This document shows, in pieces, positions 22,607 to 27,902 of a stretch of DNA of 27,902 nucleotides. The first letter of the stretch is position 1; the number at the start of each line of letters is the position of its first letter. The stretch comes from a virus: positions 1 through 27,902 of the IMG/VR virus record IMGVR_UViG_3300027971_002843. One strand, written 5' to 3'. The translations under genes and the position numbers were made by a program. The notes beneath the pieces are model-generated. The model did not search any database and was not told the origin of the DNA. It saw nothing but the letters and a program-made list of their open reading frames with translations.

Positions 22607-24105
22607 CTCGCACCGCAATAATAACTATTCCAAGAATTGAGCCACATCGGCCACCAACTGGGGCTGCAATTGTGGCCAAAGTGTGTAAAGATCAAGGGCA
22701 CGACGTTACGTGTTACGATCTCAATATAGAATTTTTTCATCATTGTAAACAACTTGATGTCGATTATCATGAGTTTGACACAATATGGGATAGGTTTTCT
22801 GACCCAACTGATCTGCAAGAAAATATACTAGGTGAATTTATAAACCACTGGAGCCATCGTATTTCTAGTAAAAATTATGACCGTGTATTAATCAGTGTGT
22901 TTGGCGTTAGTGGCATGTATTTTGCCGAGAGATTCCTTAAAGTATTTAGACCTTTGACTACCGCAATAATCAGCGCAGGTGGCATGGGGATTTCGTATAC
23001 TGGGTTAAGGACAGATGGCCAGGGATTTGGCGCCAAACTACGCAATGCTGGGTTAATAAATGATTATACAACCGGCGAAGGCGAAATCGTTTTGATAAAA
23101 TACTTTAATGGTGAGGAAGGTCCTGGTATCAATAACGAAATACCACACCAAGTTGAAGACTTAGATTCGTTGCCGTGGCCTGATTATAGTTTCTATGACC
23201 TAGATCGTTATGACTATTTAAACAACAACGAGCGCGAAGTGTTTATTACCGGTAGCCGTGGTTGCGTAAGGAAATGCACTTACTGTGACATTGAACGTTA
23301 CTGGCCAAAATTTAGATACCGTAGCGGGCAAAACATTGCCGACGAAATTATTTACAATTATGAAAATCATGGCATCACTAGGTACTACTTTACCGACAGT
23401 CTGGTTAATGGAAGTTTACGAGCATTTCGTGATATGTGTAACAAGTTAGCTGCATATAACTTTCCTACGCCGATTCACTGGGGCGGTCAATATATTTTTA
23501 GACCCAAAAGTGTGTTAGACAATGATGATTTTATAATGACCAAGGTTGCAGGTGGCGATTTGTTTTTTGTTGGAATAGAAACTGGCAGTGATCGTGTAAG
23601 ATTTGATATGGGTAAAAAATTTACCAACGAAGATATTGATTATCAACTTGAACAATTTAGCCGTAATCGTATCAAAGTAATTCCTTTGATGTTTACCGGA
23701 TATCTAACCGAAACTATAGAGGACCATAACGAAACCATGGCAATTTTTCCAAGATGGCAACGCTATGTAGCTGATGGAACTATTAACGGATTTGAGCTAG
23801 GTGCCAATCTGCTTATACTACCCGGGGCACCAGTTGAACGCATGATCGAAAGCCACGGATTGACCTTTATGCTTGACTCAAAAAACGAGCCTGGTCTAAA
23901 TCTTTGGCAAAGTTCTCTAAATCCTGATCTTACTGTGCGTGAACGTATACGAAGAAAAATAGAATTACACGAGCAAGCCATACGACATGCATACCCTGTT
24001 TGGAGGCAGGCCGCACGATTAAATGATCTAAAACAGCTAATTTTACAAAATAATTTACATGATTCAATAATTGAAAAAAAATTCTTTAAAATTAATGAAA
24101 TCTAA
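22603..24105 (+). CDS. Cobalamin-binding-type radical SAM protein
   Basis: A 500-residue protein. Residues 1 to about 170 have the architecture of B12-binding domains that precede radical SAM domains (a strand, 'PPTGAAIVAKVCKDQGHDV', 'YDLN' and later 'ISAGGMGIS'), though no classic DXHXXG cobalamin motif is present. The radical SAM motif CVRKCTYC supplies Cys221, Cys225 and Cys228. DLDSLPWPDY just before it is typical of this class. Such enzymes methylate or rearrange unreactive carbons. The substrate is unknown; a phage peptide, DNA base or glycan are all possible. Overlaps the 193-residue gene by four bases. Confidence 0.8.
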   Translation: MTRTAIITIPRIEPHRPPTGAAIVAKVCKDQGHDVTCYDLNIEFFHHCKQLDVDYHEFDTIWDRFSDPTDLQENILGEFINHWSHRISSKNYDRVLISVFGVSGMYFAERFLKVFRPLTTAIISAGGMGISYTGLRTDGQGFGAKLRNAGLINDYTTGEGEIVLIKYFNGEEGPGINNEIPHQVEDLDSLPWPDYSFYDLDRYDYLNNNEREVFITGSRGCVRKCTYCDIERYWPKFRYRSGQNIADEIIYNYENHGITRYYFTDSLVNGSLRAFRDMCNKLAAYNFPTPIHWGGQYIFRPKSVLDNDDFIMTKVAGGDLFFVGIETGSDRVRFDMGKKFTNEDIDYQLEQFSRNRIKVIPLMFTGYLTETIEDHNETMAIFPRWQRYVADGTINGFELGANLLILPGAPVERMIESHGLTFMLDSKNEPGLNLWQSSLNPDLTVRERIRRKIELHEQAIRHAYPVWRQAARLNDLKQLILQNNLHDSIIEKKFFKINEI

Positions 24106-24128
24106 ATATAAAAAGTAAATACTTTTAC

Positions 24129-24194
24129 AGCGGTCTTTGGTGTCATCCCGCTTTACAAACTCTGTCACCTATGCTATAATTTAACATAGGAGAA
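24129..24194 (+). repeat. 66-bp direct repeat, copy 1 (promoter/operator block)
   Basis: An exact 66-base match to 24926-24991, 797 bases downstream. The block carries a complete promoter, two inverted repeats and the AGGAGAA ribosome site of the following gene. It starts at an AGCGG and ends just before the sequences diverge at the start codons. Confidence 0.95.
24152..24190 (+). promoter_or_regulatory. Promoter/operator of the methyltransferase-like gene
   Basis: TTTACA (24152-24157), 17-base spacer, TATAAT (24175-24180). A perfect inverted repeat CCTATG (24168-24173) / CATAGG (24185-24190) surrounds the -10, and AGCGG/CCGCT (24129-24133/24148-24152) lies just upstream of and touching the -35. 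This looks like a repressor-controlled strong promoter. Confidence 0.8.
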
Positions 24195-24199
24195 ACAGC

Positions 24200-24910
24200 A
24201 TGAACAATCTAAATGATTACAGTGTTGCACAATGTCAAGAATACTGTAAACAACTTCCATTCTATCAAAATCTTGAACGCGATTTTGACATACTCCGGTG
24301 GGACAAGTTATGGACACACACCTATGTATTTGACATGACTCCAAGAGAAAGTTTCGGTAGAAAGCGCATATTTCCAAAGCGCAGTGTATTTTCAATGGTT
24401 CCGTTTTTTTACTTAGAGCCTCTATTAAAAAAAAATCCAGAAACAATATATGACTTAGGAGCAGGTTGGAATATTTTTAAAAAATATATACCAAATATTA
24501 TAGGCATAAGTCCGACTCACAACGTCGATAATAACAGCGATATTCATGACATAGTTGATGCTGATTTTATTCATGGGCACCAAAATTATTTTAAATCTGT
24601 TTTTTCGATCGGTGCTTTGCATTTTCGTCCGTTGACAGACTTAAAAGCGGTAATACAAGAATTTGCATCAATGATTGCAACAGGTGGCCGAGGGTTTTTG
24701 GCGCTGAATGTCATGCGAATGATTGAACGCACACCAGTTGAGTATTTAAAGCAAACATTGGGAACAACCGTGCCCACTGACAATGAATACAGCGAGTACA
24801 TTCGAAGAGTATTATCGGAGATTGATCTTGATTATCTAATAGTTGATGTCGATTTGACTGTAATGGACGAGTGGATGGACGGTAACATCAGGATTGTTTT
24901 TGAAAAATAA
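24200..24910 (+). CDS. Class I methyltransferase-like protein
   Basis: A 236-residue protein. IYDLGAGWNIFKKYIPNIIG is a variant motif I (D.GAG.N), followed by IVDADFIHGHQNYFKSVFSI, which matches the motif II-post I part of class I SAM methyltransferases, and a GGRGFLALNVMRM segment. No catalytic or target domain is recognised, so the substrate is unknown. The promoter block ends six bases before its ATG. The stop is followed by the second copy of the same block and the queD-like gene, so the two are separate but co-regulated units. Confidence 0.6.
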   Translation: MNNLNDYSVAQCQEYCKQLPFYQNLERDFDILRWDKLWTHTYVFDMTPRESFGRKRIFPKRSVFSMVPFFYLEPLLKKNPETIYDLGAGWNIFKKYIPNIIGISPTHNVDNNSDIHDIVDADFIHGHQNYFKSVFSIGALHFRPLTDLKAVIQEFASMIATGGRGFLALNVMRMIERTPVEYLKQTLGTTVPTDNEYSEYIRRVLSEIDLDYLIVDVDLTVMDEWMDGNIRIVFEK

Positions 24911-24925
24911 GGAAATAATCCGAAT

Positions 24926-24991
24926 AGCGGTCTTTGGTGTCATCCCGCTTTACAAACTCTGTCACCTATGCTATAATTTAACATAGGAGAA
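24926..24991 (+). repeat. 66-bp direct repeat, copy 2 (promoter/operator block)
   Basis: An exact copy of 24129-24194, again ending in AGGAGAA just before the start codon of a gene. The identity suggests recent duplication or strong conservation by a shared regulator. Confidence 0.95.
24949..24987 (+). promoter_or_regulatory. Promoter/operator of the queD-like gene
   Basis: TTTACA (24949-24954), 17-base spacer, TATAAT (24972-24977), with CCTATG (24965-24970) / CATAGG (24982-24987) around the -10. Same arrangement as copy 1. Confidence 0.8.
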
Positions 24992-24995
24992 TACA

Positions 24996-25448
24996 ATGGC
25001 AAAGTATTATTCAACAAAACACTACGGTCACAACATTGGACTCAGTGCTGTGTTTCGTCAACCCAATGCAGATCATTCACATTGTCATTTGCTACACGGT
25101 TACAGTCTGGCATTTACATTTACATTTGGATGTGACTCATTAGACAACAAAAACTGGGCAGTGGACTTTGGTGGACTCAAACCGCTCAAAGCATGGCTGG
25201 AAGATCATTTTGATCACAAGTTGGCTTTGGATCAACAAGATCCACACTTAGCTAAATTTCAAGAACTAGAAGCGTTGGATCTTGCAGAGATTAGAATCTT
25301 TGACGGTGTGGGTGCAGAGAAGTTTGCCGAACATGCTTTCAATTTTGCTGACCAATTGATCAGAGAAAACACCAACAATCGTTGCTATTGCGTCAGGGTA
25401 GAATGTGCTGAACACGGTGCCAACAGTGCTATCTACGAAGGCCAATAA
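24996..25448 (+). CDS. queD: 6-carboxytetrahydropterin synthase-like protein (QueD family, variant zinc site)
   Basis: A 150-residue T-fold protein. QueD turns dihydroneopterin triphosphate into 6-carboxytetrahydropterin, step two to preQ0. DFGGLKPLKAWLEDHFDH (57-74) and VRVECAEHGANSAIY are the family's core strands. Cys30, four residues before HG, fits the catalytic Cys and His74 the catalytic His. Of the three zinc histidines only His34 is in place: the first aligns with Phe20 and the third with Tyr36 (HGY instead of HGH). Extra histidines (27, 29, 31) could compensate. A similar 'FRQ...HC..LHGY' subfamily is, from memory, annotated in bacteria and cyanophages. Has its own repeated promoter. 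Confidence 0.72.
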   Translation: MAKYYSTKHYGHNIGLSAVFRQPNADHSHCHLLHGYSLAFTFTFGCDSLDNKNWAVDFGGLKPLKAWLEDHFDHKLALDQQDPHLAKFQELEALDLAEIRIFDGVGAEKFAEHAFNFADQLIRENTNNRCYCVRVECAEHGANSAIYEGQ

Positions 25449-25491
25449 AGATTTATTTGCCTAATAAAGTACGCATATAAATATTCACACC

Positions 25492-26313
25492 ATGACAAAT
25501 GAATATAGAATAGCAGTACTACTTCCCACCAGAGGCCGCACAGCAGCCTTAAGTCGCAGTGTTGAAAGCCTAGTCAATTTGGCGAAAGATACTGACAGCA
25601 TACAAATTATGCTGGGATTTGACAATGACGATCCTGTAGGCATCGACCATTTTAAATCGGTCTTGCAACCATGGCTAGACAAACGCAATCTTCATTACAC
25701 TGCCATGACATTTGCTCCCATGGGATATATTCGCCTGAATGAATATGTAAACACCCTGGCAGAAAAGTCATCCGCAGATTGGCTAGTTTTCTGGAACGAC
25801 GATGCTGTGATGGAAACTCAAGATTGGGATCACGAGATTGCCAGCTATACCGGCCAATTTAAAATTTTAGCATTCAGGACTCACAACGATCATCCTTACA
25901 GTATTTTTCCTATAGTACCCAGAGCATGGTTGGATCTGTTAGGGCATCTCAGTCCGCATCAGATATCCGATGGTTGGCTCAGTCAAAATGCCTACTGCAT
26001 AGATGTTATGCAACGTATTGATGTGCATGTCAAGCACGACCGTGCAGACCTTACTGGGAATAATAGAGATCAAACTTATCAAAACAGACCCATGTTGGAA
26101 GGCAATCCCAGCAGTCCACATGACTTCCATCATATCGCATGGGCTAAAAGAAGAATGGAGGAATGTGATAAACTCAATGACTATTTAAAGAGTCAAGGAT
26201 TAAATTCCACATTCTGGGACGCTGTCAAAGCTGGCACACAAGATCCGTGGCAACGTCTCCGAGAAAACGACGTCAATAATCAAATGCGTCAATTTCAAAT
26301 TAGAGCAGAATAA
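25492..26313 (+). CDS. GT-A-fold glycosyltransferase-like protein
   Basis: A 273-residue protein. The N-terminus IAVLLPTRGR is the GT2-like start strand and FDNDDP near 43-48 a DxD-like metal site; LVFWNDDAVMETQDWD (about 95-112) is a second conserved acidic block. The C-terminal half is family-specific. The acceptor is unknown. No Shine-Dalgarno sequence precedes the ATG; TATAAATA lies at 25476-25483, eight bases away, so a leaderless transcript is possible. Four bases separate it from the next gene. Confidence 0.6.
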   Translation: MTNEYRIAVLLPTRGRTAALSRSVESLVNLAKDTDSIQIMLGFDNDDPVGIDHFKSVLQPWLDKRNLHYTAMTFAPMGYIRLNEYVNTLAEKSSADWLVFWNDDAVMETQDWDHEIASYTGQFKILAFRTHNDHPYSIFPIVPRAWLDLLGHLSPHQISDGWLSQNAYCIDVMQRIDVHVKHDRADLTGNNRDQTYQNRPMLEGNPSSPHDFHHIAWAKRRMEECDKLNDYLKSQGLNSTFWDAVKAGTQDPWQRLRENDVNNQMRQFQIRAE

Positions 26314-26317
26314 CACG

Positions 26318-27097
26318 ATGACAAAAACTCTAGAGCAACGCATCCAAGAATATTGGAACAACCAACCCTGTAATGTTAGACACAGTAAAAACTCTCCCGG
26401 AAGTTTGGAGTTTTTTCAAGATGTTTCTGCTCGCCGCTATCGTGTTGAACCACACATTCCAGAATTCGCTGGGTTTTATCTTTGGCAAGGCAAGCAAGTA
26501 TTAGAAATTGGTCCTGGCATTGGATCCGATGCAGCTGAATTTGCCCGCAACGGGGCCGATTACTACGGAATAGACTATTCAAAGGAAAGTGTCAAACTGG
26601 CCCAACAAAGATTTGATGTTGAGGAGCTTCAAGGTACATTTATCTGTGGCGATGCCAGTGATATCAACACTTATGAAAATCTACCCAAGATGGACTTGGT
26701 CTACAGTTACGGTGTGATTCATCACTTTCCAGCCATAGACCGCATTATTGACAACGCATACAACATTCTCAAACCCGGAGGTGAATTCCGTTTCATGGTG
26801 TATGCAAAAAATTCATGGAAACAGGCCATGATCAATCGCGGACTAGATCAATACGAAGCCCAAGCCGGTTGCCCTTACGCCAAGAGTTATACCCGCAACG
26901 ACATTGTAGAATTGTTGGGATCAAAATTTCATCTTGAAAGACTACGTCAAGACCATTGTTTTATGTACAATGTGGATGCTTACAAGCAGGGTCGTTACGA
27001 ATTGGAACCTTGGTTTGAAGCCATGCCCGAAGCCATGCGTGAAGCGGTCAAGGAATACCTAGGCTGGCACCTATTAGTTAAAGCCCGTCGACTGTGA
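26318..27097 (+). CDS. SAM-dependent methyltransferase (Methyltransf_11/25-like)
   Basis: A 259-residue protein with a complete class I set: VLEIGPGIGSDAAEFA (motif I), YGIDYSKESVKLAQQRF (motif II), GDASDINT (post-II), LVYSYGVIHHF (motif IV) and LKPGGEFRFMVY (post-IV). A short N-terminal WNNQPCNVRH block is typical of sugar or natural-product methyltransferases (for example those acting on deoxysugars). Overlaps the RmlB-like gene by four bases (GTGA), which supports a nucleotide-sugar role. Confidence 0.8.
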   Translation: MTKTLEQRIQEYWNNQPCNVRHSKNSPGSLEFFQDVSARRYRVEPHIPEFAGFYLWQGKQVLEIGPGIGSDAAEFARNGADYYGIDYSKESVKLAQQRFDVEELQGTFICGDASDINTYENLPKMDLVYSYGVIHHFPAIDRIIDNAYNILKPGGEFRFMVYAKNSWKQAMINRGLDQYEAQAGCPYAKSYTRNDIVELLGSKFHLERLRQDHCFMYNVDAYKQGRYELEPWFEAMPEAMREAVKEYLGWHLLVKARRL

Positions 27098-27902
27098 AAA
27101 AAATTGTATATGTGACTGGTTGTCTGGGATTTATAGGAGTACATGTTACACGACAATGTTTGGAACGTGGATGGTATGTGCTTGGCATAGACAAAGGCAC
27201 ATACGCCAGTAATTGGAATTTTTTAAAAGAATTTAATAAAAATCCCAATTTCAAATTTATCAAATCCGACATCAACGACATTGATCGGTTGATTGATTGC
27301 GACTATGTAATCAATACCGCCGCAGAAACACACGTGGATAATTCAATCATGAGTTCCGATGTGTTTATTCGTAGTAACATCAATGGTGTACATCATTTGC
27401 TAGAGTTGATCAAACAACAACCCTTGTACAAGGCTCCAGTATTTCTACATTTTAGCACTGATGAAGTTTACGGAGACATTGAAACTGGATCTCACACCGA
27501 AACGGATTTGCTCAAACCCAGTAATCCATATTCAGCCTCAAAGGCCGCAGCCGACATGCTGGTCCTGGCCTGGGCTAGAACCTATGGTATCAAGTATGTC
27601 ATAATTCGTCCAACCAACAATTACGGAATTGGACAATATGTAGAAAAACTCATACCTAAAAGTATCAAATATCTTGAACTGGGCAAACCAATTGATTTGC
27701 ACAATCGCGGTAATCCTATACGTACTTGGTTGCACGCCGGAGATACAGCCGCAGCGGTATTGACCATTATTGATTCCAATTGTAAAAATGAAATATTCAA
27801 TATTAGTGGCAATACCGAATTACCCAACTGCGAAGTAATTAAAAAAATATTAAAACTATATTACAGTGCTAACCACGATAGCGACTGGGAATCATTTACT
27901 AT
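27094..27902 (+). CDS. rmlB: dTDP-glucose 4,6-dehydratase-like protein (partial at right edge)
   Basis: The frame opens with GTG at 27094 and stays open to the window end (about 269 codons). Visible are YVTGCLGFIGVHVTR (NAD GxxGxxG), INTAAETHVDNSI, HFSTDEVYGD (catalytic Thr-Asp-Glu), NPYSASKAAADML (Tyr-X3-Lys) and RPTNNYG, all typical of RmlB, which makes dTDP-4-keto-6-deoxyglucose, the precursor of many 6-deoxysugars. The C-terminal part is cut. Other extended SDRs of similar sequence (UDP-sugar 4,6-dehydratases) cannot be excluded. Coupled to the upstream methyltransferase gene. Confidence 0.8.
   Translation, partial: MKKIVYVTGCLGFIGVHVTRQCLERGWYVLGIDKGTYASNWNFLKEFNKNPNFKFIKSDINDIDRLIDCDYVINTAAETHVDNSIMSSDVFIRSNINGVHHLLELIKQQPLYKAPVFLHFSTDEVYGDIETGSHTETDLLKPSNPYSASKAAADMLVLAWARTYGIKYVIIRPTNNYGIGQYVEKLIPKSIKYLELGKPIDLHNRGNPIRTWLHAGDTAAAVLTIIDSNCKNEIFNISGNTELPNCEVIKKILKLYYSANHDSDWESFT

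Noticed and set aside
24111-24126. AAAAGT-AAAT-ACTTTT palindrome as a terminator
   Set aside because: The stem has only one G-C pair per arm and no separate T-run follows, so termination is doubtful.

Overview
The window is most likely a piece of a tailed-phage genome of the T4-like myovirus type. The evidence is a family B DNA polymerase with a full T4 gp43 motif set, a gp45-type sliding clamp, a DsbA-like late-transcription protein, and many small, tightly overlapping genes all on the + strand with ATGA/TAATG/GTGA junctions. No tRNA, rRNA, integrase, transposase or CRISPR array was seen. Two accessory genes point to a betaproteobacterial, perhaps freshwater, host: a TctC/Bug-type periplasmic binding protein and a surface lipoprotein starting with a Cys-(Gly)12 tract, both styles common in Burkholderiales. 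The host call is inference.

Layout. 1-2402: the end of a methyltransferase-like gene, a possible mini-gene, a radical SAM/SPASM-like protein and a glycosyltransferase-like protein. 2399-7219: DsbA-like protein, SGNH-hydrolase-like protein, DNA polymerase, and a coiled-coil/methyltransferase-like protein. 7203-11745: sliding clamp, then translationally coupled DpdA (TGT-like DNA 7-deazaguanine transglycosylase), three small unknown proteins (one looks like a QueD/T-fold protein) and a methyltransferase, closed by a candidate terminator. 11806-13231: a small conserved protein and a glycosyltransferase. 13265-17572: TctC, a relic of an epimerase gene, an amidinotransferase, a Gly-rich-loop protein, a GalE-type epimerase and a half-length DegT-like protein. 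17569-18672: folE and a small gene. 18705-22010: the large FG-GAP lipoprotein, a HIT protein and two tiny genes. 22025-25448: a protein of unknown role coupled to a B12-type radical SAM enzyme, then a methyltransferase-like gene and a queD-like gene, each behind an identical 66-bp promoter/operator block. 25492-end: a GT-A glycosyltransferase, a methyltransferase, and the start of an RmlB-like dehydratase that runs off the edge.

How the genes work together. FolE (GTP to dihydroneopterin triphosphate), a QueD-like protein (to 6-carboxytetrahydropterin) and DpdA (base exchange into DNA) are the first steps and the last step of a phage DNA 7-deazaguanine modification pathway. QueE and QueC were not found here and would have to lie elsewhere or come from the host. 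The nucleotide-sugar, glycosyltransferase, DegT and methyltransferase genes suggest glycan building or decoration. Recognisable promoters are host sigma-70 type (for example TTTACA-17-TATAAT).
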